Source: VMCP01 sp964408945 (GTDB lineage Bacteria; Bacteroidota; Bacteroidia; NS11-12g; UBA955). Taken from it: DNA of 17,285 nucleotides. Under the pieces are notes generated by a model. That model was not told where the DNA came from. It saw nothing but the letters and a program-made list of their open reading frames with translations, and made no database searches. Where the stretch lies: the NCBI GenBank assembly GCA_964408945.1, contig CAYPBJ010000039.1:1-17285 (forward strand). Direction: 5' to 3'. This document shows positions 9,027 through 16,158 of the stretch, piece after piece. The position numbers and the translations under genes were made by a program. Numbering within the stretch: the stretch's first letter is position 1; each line of letters begins with the position of its first letter.

Positions 9027-9052
9027 CAGCGTATTCTTGCGAATTCTCGAGT

Positions 9053-10675
9053 TTATCCCAAAAACGGATATCTGTAATCTGTAGGAGGGTTAAACGTTTC
9101 TTTGATGGTTCTTTGAGACGTCCAACGCAACAAATTCACTTTAGCGCCTGCCTTATCGTTGGTTCCGCTTCCGCGACCGCCGCCAAAAGGCTGCTGGCCC
9201 ACAACGGCACCCGTAGGCTTATCGTTGATGTAGAAGTTACCTGCACTGTGTCTCAAAGCCCAAGTAGCATCAGCTATGGCTTGACGATCTTGAGCCAAAA
9301 CCGCACCGGTTAAGGCGTATTCGCTGGTAGAATCGATGAGTTTGAAAATCTCATTCCACTGAGCATCTTCGTACACATAAATGGTTAAAACAGGACCAAA
9401 AATCTCCTCGCACATGGTGGTGTATTTGGGATTATTCGCCAAAATGATGGTTGGATCAATGAAGTAACCGTTGGTTTTATCGTAGGTTCCGCCGTGCAAA
9501 ATTTCAACACCGTCGTTTTTAGCTTGATCAATGTAACGAGCAATCTTATCGAACGCTTTTTCATCAATTACGGCATTGACAAAGTTGGTGAAATCTTCGG
9601 TTGGACCCACTTTAATGGTCTTCATTTCCGCCAACAAATCTTCTTTCACTGAAGCCCAGATGCTTTGAGGGATGTACACCCTTGAAGCCGCTGAACATTT
9701 TTGTCCTTGGAATTCAAACGCCCCGCGAATGATAGCTGCAACCAAGGCTTTTTGATCTACTGAGTTATGAGCTAAGATGAAATCTTTTCCTCCGGTTTCA
9801 CCCACAATTCTTGGATAGCTGCGGTATTTAGCAATGTTCTCACCAATGGTCTTCCACATGTGTCTGAACACACCCGTTGAACCGGTGAAATGCAATCCTG
9901 AAAAATCAGGGTGATTGAATACCACATCGCCAATGGCTGGTCCGTCGCCGTAAATGATGTTAATGACACCATCGGGCAATCCTGCTTCTTTGAACACGCG
10001 CATCAATAGATTCGCGCTGTAAATTTGGGTATCTGCGGGCTTCCATACCACCACATTCCCCATTAACGCCGCGGCAGTGGGCAAATTGCCTGCAATGGCC
10101 GTGAAATTAAAGGGAGTTACTGCAAAAACGAATCCTTCCAAAGCTCTGTATTCAAGACGGTTCCAGATTCCGGGTGAATTCTCACCGGGTTGTTCGCTGT
10201 AAATTTCAGCCATATACTGCACGTTGAAGCGCAAGAAATCAACCAACTCACACACGGCATCAATCTCAGCCTGATAACAGTTCTTGCTTTGCGCCAACAT
10301 GGTCACGGCGTTGATATCGTAACGGTATTTGGTGGCAAACAGTTCAGCTGCTTTCAAGAAAATAGCCGCTCTTTGCTCCCAAGGAAGTTCTTCCCAAGAA
10401 GATTTTGCTGCCAATGCCGCTTCAATGGCTTGTTTGGCGTGATCAGCATTACCAATGTGAAATTCTCCAATTTTGTGCTTCAAATCGTGGGGAGGGAAAA
10501 TTTGCTGAACAATGCCTGTTCTGATTTCTTTCCCTCCAATGTACATGGGGATATTTACCACTTCAGAGCGCCATTTGTTGAGCGCTGCTTGAAGGTTTTC
10601 GCGTTGATTGCTGCCAGGAGCATAATCGTAAACAGGCTCATTTTTAGCCTTGGGAATGTGAAAAAATCCGTTCAT
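9053..10675 (-). CDS. pruA: L-glutamate gamma-semialdehyde (1-pyrroline-5-carboxylate) dehydrogenase
   Basis: Oxidises glutamate semialdehyde, the hydrolysed form of P5C, to glutamate with NAD+. This is the second step of proline catabolism, in the cytoplasm. The 540 residues match the stand-alone, mitochondrial-like type rather than the bifunctional PutA. Aldehyde-dehydrogenase features are clear: TPFNFTA with the oxyanion Asn190, WKPAD with Lys212, the NAD-binding loop FTGSTG at 263-268, ETGGKDF with the general-base Glu293, GQKCSAASRVY with catalytic Cys327, and EEIFGPVL near residue 425. The C-terminal PFGGGRGSGTNDKAG is typical of P5C dehydrogenases. Proline dehydrogenase (putA/prodh) is not in the window. 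The start ATG at 10673-10675 is followed by FHIPKAKNEPV, typical of this subfamily. The 123-base divergent gap to the phosphatase gene should hold its promoter; TATTTTCG (10692-10699 read on minus) is a weak -7 candidate. Confidence 0.96.
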   Translation of the reverse strand: MNGFFHIPKAKNEPVYDYAPGSNQRENLQAALNKWRSEVVNIPMYIGGKEIRTGIVQQIFPPHDLKHKIGEFHIGNADHAKQAIEAALAAKSSWEELPWEQRAAIFLKAAELFATKYRYDINAVTMLAQSKNCYQAEIDAVCELVDFLRFNVQYMAEIYSEQPGENSPGIWNRLEYRALEGFVFAVTPFNFTAIAGNLPTAAALMGNVVVWKPADTQIYSANLLMRVFKEAGLPDGVINIIYGDGPAIGDVVFNHPDFSGLHFTGSTGVFRHMWKTIGENIAKYRSYPRIVGETGGKDFILAHNSVDQKALVAAIIRGAFEFQGQKCSAASRVYIPQSIWASVKEDLLAEMKTIKVGPTEDFTNFVNAVIDEKAFDKIARYIDQAKNDGVEILHGGTYDKTNGYFIDPTIILANNPKYTTMCEEIFGPVLTIYVYEDAQWNEIFKLIDSTSEYALTGAVLAQDRQAIADATWALRHSAGNFYINDKPTGAVVGQQPFGGGRGSGTNDKAGAKVNLLRWTSQRTIKETFNPPTDYRYPFLG

Positions 10676-10786
10676 AGTGAAATTTCAAACACGAAAATAC
10701 AACCACTTATCGAAATACCCGTGATTCCCGTCACTCATTTCACGATTACTTATTCATTAATTAAAGAAAAGGCCATGTTTTGGCGT

Positions 10787-10794
10787 TAACTTTG
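10787..10794 (+). promoter_or_regulatory. -7 promoter element of the phosphatase-kdsB operon
   Basis: TAACTTTG is a perfect match to the Bacteroidota TAnnTTTG element and is followed by CACC and then the ATG at 10799. With the start site normally a few bases after this element, the 5' leader would be near zero. No TTG is found at the ideal upstream distance; the region around 10760-10770 is AT-rich. Confidence 0.55.
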
Positions 10795-10798
10795 CACC

Positions 10799-11899
10799 AT
10801 GAAAAGTACCCTATTGGCCTCTCTTCTCATTACTTCTTTTACCTCTGTTTTCGCGCAAACAAATCCTGTAATAACCGAACCTACAGTAACAGTGGCAGCA
10901 CCTTGCATAGCTGCTCCCAAAAAGCCCAAAAATGTGATATTGCTCATCGGAGATGGAACCGGCCTTGCGCAGTGGTCTGCAGCTCAAGCGAGCACCAAGG
11001 ATAACCTTCAGGTATTCAATTTGGTTGAACACATAGGATTAAGCAAAACCTCCAGCTCCAGCAATTGGGTAACCGATTCAGGAGCCGGTGCCACAGCATT
11101 TTCCATCGGTGAAAAAACCTTCAATAAAGCCATTGGGGTCAGAGCCGATTCTACACCTGCTTTTACCCTTTCTGAAATATTGCATGTCAAAGGAAAAGGG
11201 ACAGGTTTGGTGGCTACTTGCGGACTCACACACGCTACTCCCGCTTCTTTCTACGCCCACCAGGTGAGTCGTTACATGGACAAAGAAATTGCCAATGATT
11301 TTTACAGCGGTTTCATTGATATTGCCATTGGCGGCGGATACCCTTGGTACGACAGCGCCAAACTATCTCAAGCGGGTTATCAGCGCTTTGTCTGCACAAA
11401 AGATTCTCTCCATAAAATCAACTCATCTAAGTTTATCGCTTTTTACGATAAGAGTAACGATGTACCCAAAGTTCGCGATGGACGTGGAGACTTTTTAACA
11501 AACGCAAGTATGGCAGCCATTCGCAATTTATCCCAAAATCCCAACGGATTTTTCTTGATGATCGAAGGAAGCCAAATTGATTGGGGCGGACACGAAAACG
11601 ACGCAGACTATGTGATTACCGAAACCCTTGACTTCGATAAAACCATTGGTGCCATTGGCGCTTGGGCTAAAGAAAACGGTGAAACTTTGGTGATTGTCAC
11701 TGCTGACCACGAAACCGGCGGCTTGACCATGCCGGGTTACGACAAAACCGCAGGAAGGCCCGTATCCCTATTTTCTACCAAAGACCACACCGGGATTCCT
11801 GTTCCCGTGTTCAGTTTTGGACCAGGATCTGAGGCATTCAAGGGCGTTTACGAGAACAACACCATCCACCAAAAAATATTGCAATCCTTCGGAGAATGA
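10799..11899 (+). CDS. phoA: alkaline phosphatase, compact PhoA family, exported
   Basis: Hydrolyses phosphate monoesters outside the cytoplasm, supplying phosphate. The signal peptide is residues 1-19 (SVFA, then QTN). The metal and catalytic residues of the PhoA family are visible in order: GDGTG with Asp52, VTDSGAGATA with nucleophile Ser94, THATP with Thr147, MIEGSQIDWGGHEND with Glu256, Asp261 and His265, TADHETGG with Asp303 and His304, and KDHTG with His330. At 366 residues it is about 100 shorter than the E. coli enzyme, close to the compact alkaline phosphatases of marine and cold-water bacteria that lack the large crown insertion. No T9SS tail is present, so a periplasmic location is likely. 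Its stop overlaps the kdsB start as ATGA (11896-11899), which suggests translational coupling. No PHO-box-like site was recognised upstream. Confidence 0.94.
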   Translation: MKSTLLASLLITSFTSVFAQTNPVITEPTVTVAAPCIAAPKKPKNVILLIGDGTGLAQWSAAQASTKDNLQVFNLVEHIGLSKTSSSSNWVTDSGAGATAFSIGEKTFNKAIGVRADSTPAFTLSEILHVKGKGTGLVATCGLTHATPASFYAHQVSRYMDKEIANDFYSGFIDIAIGGGYPWYDSAKLSQAGYQRFVCTKDSLHKINSSKFIAFYDKSNDVPKVRDGRGDFLTNASMAAIRNLSQNPNGFFLMIEGSQIDWGGHENDADYVITETLDFDKTIGAIGAWAKENGETLVIVTADHETGGLTMPGYDKTAGRPVSLFSTKDHTGIPVPVFSFGPGSEAFKGVYENNTIHQKILQSFGE

Positions 11900-12636
11900 C
11901 CTACGGAATCATCATACCGGCGCGAATAGGCAGCACCCGCTTTCCCGAAAAGCCGCTCGCCCTCATTCACGGCAAACCCATGATTGTGCGAACCGTAGAA
12001 TCGGCCCTAAAATGCGTGAGAGATGGATTTTTGGGTGTGTGTGTCGCCACCGATGATCACCGCATTGCAGACGCCGTATTGAACGCCTTCCCCCACCAGG
12101 TTTCGGTAGTGATGACTGACCCACTTTTACCCAACGGCACCGCTCGTTGCGCCGCGGCCCTCTCCCATTTACCTTGGAAATCAGACATCATCGTCAACCT
12201 TCAAGGCGACGAACCCTTCATAGAAGCCAGTCAAGTTTTCTCTTTGTTGGATTGTTTTTCGGGGGATGCTTTTACGGCTCCCACCGACATTGCCACGTTA
12301 AAAATTGAACTGGCACCCGAAGACCTTAACAATCCCAATCGCGTCAAAGTGGTTTGCGGCATACACGGACAAGCATTGTATTTCTCACGAAGTCCCATAC
12401 CCTTTCATCGCAATCCCTCTCCCTTAAAAAACTTCCGCCACATTGGCATGTACGCTTATCGCACCGATATCTTACAAACCCTTTCCACCCTCTCTGAAAC
12501 CCCACTTGAACAATCAGAATCACTCGAACAACTTCGTTGGCTCGAACACGGTCTCCGCATCAAAGTCGCCGAAACCCACCACGAAAGCCCATCCATTGAC
12601 ACCCCGGAGGATTTGGAGTTGGTCCATGGGCGGTAG
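11896..12636 (+). CDS. kdsB: 3-deoxy-manno-octulosonate cytidylyltransferase (CMP-Kdo synthetase)
   Basis: Activates Kdo with CTP to give CMP-Kdo for the inner core of lipopolysaccharide, in the cytoplasm. The 246 residues equal the usual length. Family motifs are clear: IIPARIGSTRFPEKPL (nucleotide binding) at residues 6-21, ATDDHRI at 51-57, NLQGDEPFI near 100-108 (metal and CTP contacts), YFSRSPIPFHR near 162-172, HIGMYAYR near 182-189, LEQSESLEQLRWLEHG near 204-219 and SIDTPEDLE near 233-241. It overlaps the alkaline phosphatase gene by four bases; no other Kdo or lipid A gene is nearby. The gene ends in a TAG whose last two bases are the first bases of the heptamer array, so that array forms the 3' end of its transcript. 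Confidence 0.96.
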   Translation: MTYGIIIPARIGSTRFPEKPLALIHGKPMIVRTVESALKCVRDGFLGVCVATDDHRIADAVLNAFPHQVSVVMTDPLLPNGTARCAAALSHLPWKSDIIVNLQGDEPFIEASQVFSLLDCFSGDAFTAPTDIATLKIELAPEDLNNPNRVKVVCGIHGQALYFSRSPIPFHRNPSPLKNFRHIGMYAYRTDILQTLSTLSETPLEQSESLEQLRWLEHGLRIKVAETHHESPSIDTPEDLELVHGR

Positions 12637-12718
12637 TCGGAAGTCGGTGGTCGGTGGTCGGTGGTCGGTGGTCTGTAGTCGATAGTCTGTAGTCTGTGGT
12701 CTATAGCCTGTAGTCCGT
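12635..12718. repeat. left heptamer array, 12 units of the form RGTCNRT
   Basis: Twelve consecutive 7-base units with no phase break, starting inside the kdsB stop codon. In order the units are agtcgga, agtcggt, ggtcggt three times, ggtctgt, agtcgat, agtctgt twice, ggtctat, agcctgt and agtccgt. It is the inverted and more diverged partner of the array at 12772-12876: most differences are A-to-G or C-to-T changes that still pair in plus-strand RNA through G-U wobbles. It has no coding role. Confidence 0.95.
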
Positions 12719-12771
12719 GGCTATTTTACTAAATAATCTAAACTAGTACTTCAATCAACTGGCTTTGCACC

Positions 12772-12876
12772 ATCGACTATGGACTATCGACTATCGACTA
12801 TCGACTATCGACTATGGACTATGGACTATCGACTATGGACTATCGACTATGGACTATCGACTATCGACTATGGACT
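12772..12876. repeat. right heptamer array, 15 units of ATCGACT / ATGGACT
   Basis: Fifteen exact 7-base units in perfect phase, using only two variants. Writing C for atcgact and G for atggact, the order is C G C C C C G G C G C G C C G. The last base, 12876, is the final base of the paaD stop codon on the minus strand. The homogeneity suggests recent expansion or ongoing homogenisation. The array is the inverted complement of the left array. Confidence 0.97.
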
Positions 12877-13358
12877 TAAATCGGTTTAAACCCTTCAAAT
12901 CCATTTCTGCAGTTATTGCAGTAATGCAAGCTTCGGCACAATGTGGGACCGAAGGGAGATTGAAGAGTGGTGTTGCGGCTGCCGCACAAGGGACAGGGAG
13001 TGTCACTGAGAACGTCGAGTTCTATGTAACCCTCGTGCTTGACTGGAGGTGCAAGTCCGTGTTTAAGGAGGGCTGCCCTTCCCTTTTCGGTGATTAGATT
13101 GGTGTTCCACTGGGTCTCGAACGATGTTTCGACTTCAATTTCTTGAAAACCCGCATCGGTGAGAGCGGTTCTGACCAGATCTTCCATGACTCTTAAGGCA
13201 GGACAACCGGAAAAGGTGGGTGTTAATTGAACGTACGCATGATCGGAGGCGCGAGATTCAATTTTGGTCACTATTCCTAAGTCAACCAAAGAAATGGTGG
13301 GAATCTCAGGATCCATCACCGTTTCTAATATTGATTTAATTCTCGCGCTCGTTTCCAT
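12876..13358 (-). CDS. paaD: phenylacetyl-CoA epoxidase maturation factor PaaD
   Basis: The 160 residues match PaaD (also called PaaJ), a small protein needed for active phenylacetyl-CoA epoxidase and thought to act in metal-centre assembly. Residues 5-85 are a MIP18/DUF59-type domain with MDPEIPTISLVDLGIV and FSGCPALRVM (Cys52). The C-terminus holds a zinc-ribbon-like cluster, CPLCGS (Cys122, Cys125), Cys141 and CNNC (Cys147, Cys150), ending GFEGFKPI as is usual for the family. It is the last gene of the operon, eight bases after paaC. Its TAA stop touches the heptamer array. The reductase gene paaE, which follows paaD in E. coli, is not here. Confidence 0.94.
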   Translation of the reverse strand: METSARIKSILETVMDPEIPTISLVDLGIVTKIESRASDHAYVQLTPTFSGCPALRVMEDLVRTALTDAGFQEIEVETSFETQWNTNLITEKGRAALLKHGLAPPVKHEGYIELDVLSDTPCPLCGSRNTTLQSPFGPTLCRSLHYCNNCRNGFEGFKPI

Positions 13359-13366
13359 AATTTATT

Positions 13367-14131
13367 TTACCATTCTGCCGATGGGTCAATGCGGAAGACT
13401 TCCGTCATTTCATCAAGCAAGGGCTGCAAATGTTCGGTGTGCACGCCTTTACGCCCCCCGAAAAGAGGAGCCGCGTCGGTAGGCACGGTATAACCGTAGG
13501 ATTCCAACAAAGGCACAACGGTGTCAAGCCATCTTTGTTGAAGAGCCGCTTCGCCTATGAAAAGGCCCGACTCCATCAATTCCTGCTCGAAATTTGAGGG
13601 CTCGAACATTCCCAAAGCATGCGGAAACAATTCATTGATAGACTGTTGCATACGAATCTTAGATTCTTCCGAACCATTGGCAAGCTGCTTCAACCACGAA
13701 TTTGCGTGCATGGTGTGGTACTTTATTTCACCCTTGAACTTTTTAGCCACCATTTGGAGGGGTTCAAAAACGGTCTCGGTCAACGCCTCAAATCTGAGAG
13801 CATCTGCGTGATCGTAGAAAAAGTGTCTCACCAGTGAAAAATCGTATTCTCCAATGGGAAATTCCACCATTTGGCAGTTATGAAACTGAAAATCATTGCG
13901 GGTAAACGCCACCGTATCAGGATCAGACTCACCCAATTCATGCAGAATCTCATAAAGCGCAAGTGACTGACCTACTTTATCTTGAGCCATGCTCGAAAAC
14001 GCAATATCCTCCTCTAAAATTGGACCCAATCCGGTCCATTCAGAGTTTCTATGTCCCAAGATCAAAAGATCATCGGCCATTCTATACAACAAGTCTTTCA
14101 GACCTTCTACGTGTTTTTCTGTAAATTCCAT
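13367..14131 (-). CDS. paaC: phenylacetyl-CoA epoxidase structural subunit PaaC
   Basis: A ferritin-fold subunit that pairs with PaaA in the epoxidase core but is not itself catalytic. The 254 residues match the usual length of about 250. The N-terminal LLILGHRNSEWTGLGPILEED and DKVGQSLALYEIL are typical. The second corresponds to DEIGHGQLLYSA of PaaA, and the PaaA iron-ligand pattern E-x-x-H is replaced by K-x-x-Q here, which fits the known loss of the metal site in PaaC. Further support is FYDHADALRFEAL near residues 108-120 and the helix KGEIKYHTMHANSWLKQL. The gene starts ten bases after paaB and ends eight bases before paaD, so it is clearly within the operon. Confidence 0.95.
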   Translation of the reverse strand: MEFTEKHVEGLKDLLYRMADDLLILGHRNSEWTGLGPILEEDIAFSSMAQDKVGQSLALYEILHELGESDPDTVAFTRNDFQFHNCQMVEFPIGEYDFSLVRHFFYDHADALRFEALTETVFEPLQMVAKKFKGEIKYHTMHANSWLKQLANGSEESKIRMQQSINELFPHALGMFEPSNFEQELMESGLFIGEAALQQRWLDTVVPLLESYGYTVPTDAAPLFGGRKGVHTEHLQPLLDEMTEVFRIDPSAEW

Positions 14132-14141
14132 TTCCTAATAA

Positions 14142-14525
14142 TTAAGCGTTTTTAGCGGCCTCTCTCGCCTTGAAAGCGTTGATTCTATCAATTACCTTGT
14201 AGGCATCTGGCTCACGATACTTCTTGGTAGCGGTGGTTTCAAAAATGTCTGAATCCATATATTCGGTAACAAAAATATCCGATGTTCTCACCACCCAAAG
14301 ATTCACGCACTGCCCACGACGGGTGTACTGCTCTTTAGCAAAAACCATAGCCAACTCATGGCTAGGAGCATGCACATTTCCAACATGAACGTGGTGGGTA
14401 CCGCGTTTGCGTTGTTCAAAAACTTCGTAGGTTTCGAAATGATCCAACGGCTGCAACTCACCTTCGCGGGTTTCAGCATCAATATTTTCTCGAGTAACTC
14501 GGGGGTCTAGACTTACAATTTTCAT
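14142..14525 (-). CDS. paaB: phenylacetyl-CoA epoxidase subunit PaaB
   Basis: A small subunit of the phenylacetyl-CoA epoxidase complex, known to bridge or stabilise the PaaA-PaaC heterodimers. Of its 127 residues the core is FETYEVFEQRKRGTHHVHVG, then APSHELAMVFAKEQYTRRGQ, then VNLWVVRTSDI, all diagnostic of PaaB. E. coli PaaB has about 95 residues; the extra length here is an N-terminal arm of about 28 residues (starting MKIVSLDPRVTR) and a charged C-terminal helix ending in lysines and alanines, which I regard as normal for this phylum. It lies 28 bases after paaA and ten before paaC. Confidence 0.95.
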   Translation of the reverse strand: MKIVSLDPRVTRENIDAETREGELQPLDHFETYEVFEQRKRGTHHVHVGNVHAPSHELAMVFAKEQYTRRGQCVNLWVVRTSDIFVTEYMDSDIFETTATKKYREPDAYKVIDRINAFKAREAAKNA

Positions 14526-14553
14526 TTTTTCGGGGGATATTTTGATGCAACTA

Positions 14554-15543
14554 TTAAGCTAATGGGGTAACGTATTTAGCATCCTTGCGCAAGATGGCAT
14601 TTCTCACCCAGCGGCCTTTTTCTTCGGCTTTTCTTCTCACTGCCAAACGCTCTTTATTGCAAGGACCGTTTCCGTTGATTACTTGCTTAAATACTTCCCA
14701 ATTGGGCTCAGTATATTCCCACTTTCCAGTTTCTTCGTTCTTCTTCAAGTTTGGATCTGGCAAAGTCAAGCCCAAATCCCAAATCTTAGGAACGTACATA
14801 TCCAAGAAAGTCTGACGCATATCGTCATTGGTGCCCATTTTTACCTTCCAACGCATCAACACCTCTGTATGAACCGACATTTTATCTGGCGGACCGAAGA
14901 AATGCATGATAGGCTCCCACCAACGGTTCAAAGCGTCTTGCACCATTTCACGTTGTTTTGGAGTTCCCGTTGCCAAAAATACCACGTTATCATGTCCATA
15001 TTTCAAATGGAACGATTCCTCAGCACAAATACGCTCAAGCGCTCGGCAATAAGGACCATAACTACCTTTACTATTTGCCAACTGATTCACTATCGCACCA
15101 GCGTCAATCAACCAAGCAATCACCGCACTGTCTGCCCATGTTTTTGCTGGATAATTAAATACGTTTGAATACTTACTTTTTCCGTTGATCAAATCATTGG
15201 TCATGTCCTCTCTAGACTTACCTAAAGTTTCAGCAGCAGAATAAAGTAATTGTCCGTGTCCAATTTCATCCTGAACCTTAGCCATAAGGGCTAATTTCCT
15301 TCTAAATCCAGGTGCACGGGTAATCCAAGTACCTTCTGGTAAAGCACCAATAATTTCGGAGTGAGCGTGTTGCTCAATCATACGAATCAATTGTTTTTTG
15401 TACTGTTCAGGCATCCAATCGTTTGGTTCAATTTTTTCACCTGCAGCGATGCGAGCTTCAAATTCAGCCAATTTAATGGGATCTTCGTTTGCAGTCAACG
15501 AATTGGTAGCGGCTGGGTTTTCAACGTAAGCGTTTCCGTACAT
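14554..15543 (-). CDS. paaA: phenylacetyl-CoA epoxidase catalytic subunit PaaA
   Basis: A di-iron monooxygenase subunit that epoxidises the ring of phenylacetyl-CoA, the committed step of aerobic phenylacetate degradation. The 329 residues match the family. The ferritin-like carboxylate motifs are visible: HSEIIGALPEG with Glu63, KVQDEIGHGQLLYSAAETLG with Glu93 and His96, and CAEESFHLKYGHD with Glu176 and His179. WEPIMHFFGPPDK and LRWKVKMGTND-like sequence in the C-terminal half are characteristic. It begins ten bases after the TetR regulator gene and is the first enzyme gene of the operon. Catalysis needs a reductase, PaaE, which must be encoded elsewhere. Confidence 0.97.
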   Translation of the reverse strand: MYGNAYVENPAATNSLTANEDPIKLAEFEARIAAGEKIEPNDWMPEQYKKQLIRMIEQHAHSEIIGALPEGTWITRAPGFRRKLALMAKVQDEIGHGQLLYSAAETLGKSREDMTNDLINGKSKYSNVFNYPAKTWADSAVIAWLIDAGAIVNQLANSKGSYGPYCRALERICAEESFHLKYGHDNVVFLATGTPKQREMVQDALNRWWEPIMHFFGPPDKMSVHTEVLMRWKVKMGTNDDMRQTFLDMYVPKIWDLGLTLPDPNLKKNEETGKWEYTEPNWEVFKQVINGNGPCNKERLAVRRKAEEKGRWVRNAILRKDAKYVTPLA

Positions 15544-15553
15544 ATAAATATTA

Positions 15554-16126
15554 TTAAATTTTTTGTTTCGATAATCCGGTTAATACAAATTGATTCAATT
15601 GCTGAGCAACTTGAAGTGGAGTCAGAGTACCAGTTGGTTTATACCATTCAACTACGCTATTCAAGGCACTTAACAGAGTTAATGCAGCAAACTTAGTTTC
15701 CACCTCGTTAAAATGTCCTTCGTCAATGCCTAATTGAATGATCTTGCGAATTTCTTGTTCGTAATGATTTCTTTTTGACACAAAATCCAACCGAGGCTCT
15801 TCTTTTAGGTATCTCCATTCGTGCATAAACACGGTTGATGCATTTAAATCTGCACATAAAATTTCAATATGTAGTTTTACCAACATACTCAACTTCTCAG
15901 GAGCATTGAAATAAATATCATTTACTTCAAGAACGGCAGACTCAAATTTTGAAGCAAGATCAAAGCAAACGGTTTCCAAAAGTTCATCTTTCGATGAAAT
16001 ATGGTTGTAAATACTGGCTGCTTCAATACCCAATTCTTTGGCAAGAAGTCGCATGGTAAGTCCACCAAACCCATGAGTTTTCATAAGTCTAAGGGCGATG
16101 CTGCGAATTTCTTCTTTCCTAGCCAT
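15554..16126 (-). CDS. TetR/AcrR-family regulator, likely controller of the paa operon
   Basis: A 190-residue one-component repressor. Residues 1-50 form the TetR DNA-binding domain, with KEEIRSIALRLMKTHGFGGLT and then the helix-turn-helix RLLAKELGIEAASIYNHISSKDELL. The remainder is the helical ligand-binding and dimer domain, ending LNQFVLTGLSKQKI. The gene is first in the operon, ten bases before paaA on the same strand, with a palindrome at its promoter, so it very likely controls itself and paaABCD. By analogy with PaaR regulators of other bacteria the effector may be phenylacetyl-CoA, but the ligand cannot be read from the sequence. Confidence 0.9.
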   Translation of the reverse strand: MARKEEIRSIALRLMKTHGFGGLTMRLLAKELGIEAASIYNHISSKDELLETVCFDLASKFESAVLEVNDIYFNAPEKLSMLVKLHIEILCADLNASTVFMHEWRYLKEEPRLDFVSKRNHYEQEIRKIIQLGIDEGHFNEVETKFAALTLLSALNSVVEWYKPTGTLTPLQVAQQLNQFVLTGLSKQKI

Positions 16127-16137
16127 TGCTTTACACT

Positions 16138-16155
16138 AACTAACGTATGTTAGTT
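16138..16155 (-). promoter_or_regulatory. TetR-type operator palindrome of the paa operon
   Basis: AACTAAC-GTAT-GTTAGTT is a perfect 7-bp inverted repeat with a 4-base centre. It begins 11 bases upstream of the regulator start and abuts the downstream edge of the -7 element, covering the expected transcription start. The half-sites resemble those bound by other TetR-family regulators. That its own regulator binds here is inference from position. Confidence 0.75.
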
Positions 16156-16158
16156 TAG

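Larger units (their letters stand above)
12635..12876 (+). terminator. possible giant hairpin filling the kdsB-paaD gap
   Basis: The left array (12635-12718) can pair with the last twelve units of the right array (12793-12876). By hand alignment 77 of 84 positions pair, 18 of them as G-U wobbles in plus-strand RNA, leaving a 74-base loop (12719-12792). An unbroken 35-pair core joins units 5-9 of the left array to units 7-11 of the right array. The spacer 12719-12771 is AT-rich with no gene. The position between convergent genes fits 3'-end formation or a transcriptional barrier, but no U-tract follows the stem, so a classical intrinsic terminator is not shown. Confidence 0.45.

Noticed and set aside
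9027..9052. Terminator between the isoprenoid enzyme and pruA
   Set aside because: The 26-base gap contains small palindromes (GAATTC, CTCGAG) but no stable stem followed by a T-run.
10190..10789. 199-residue plus-strand frame opposite the start of pruA
   Set aside because: It is entirely antisense to a well-supported aldehyde dehydrogenase and has no recognisable domain.
12635..12876. CRISPR array
   Set aside because: Units are 7 bases with no spacers between them, and the two arms are in opposite orientation; no cas gene is near.
12765..13097. Open frame with period-7 peptide pattern (IDYRLST, IDYGLWT)
   Set aside because: It is the heptamer array read in frame, starts at a TTG and continues antisense through paaD. 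The peptide periodicity comes from 21 bases being three repeat units.
14683..15168. 161-residue plus-strand frame opposite paaA
   Set aside because: Antisense to a fully conserved PaaA sequence; composition is that of a shadow frame.
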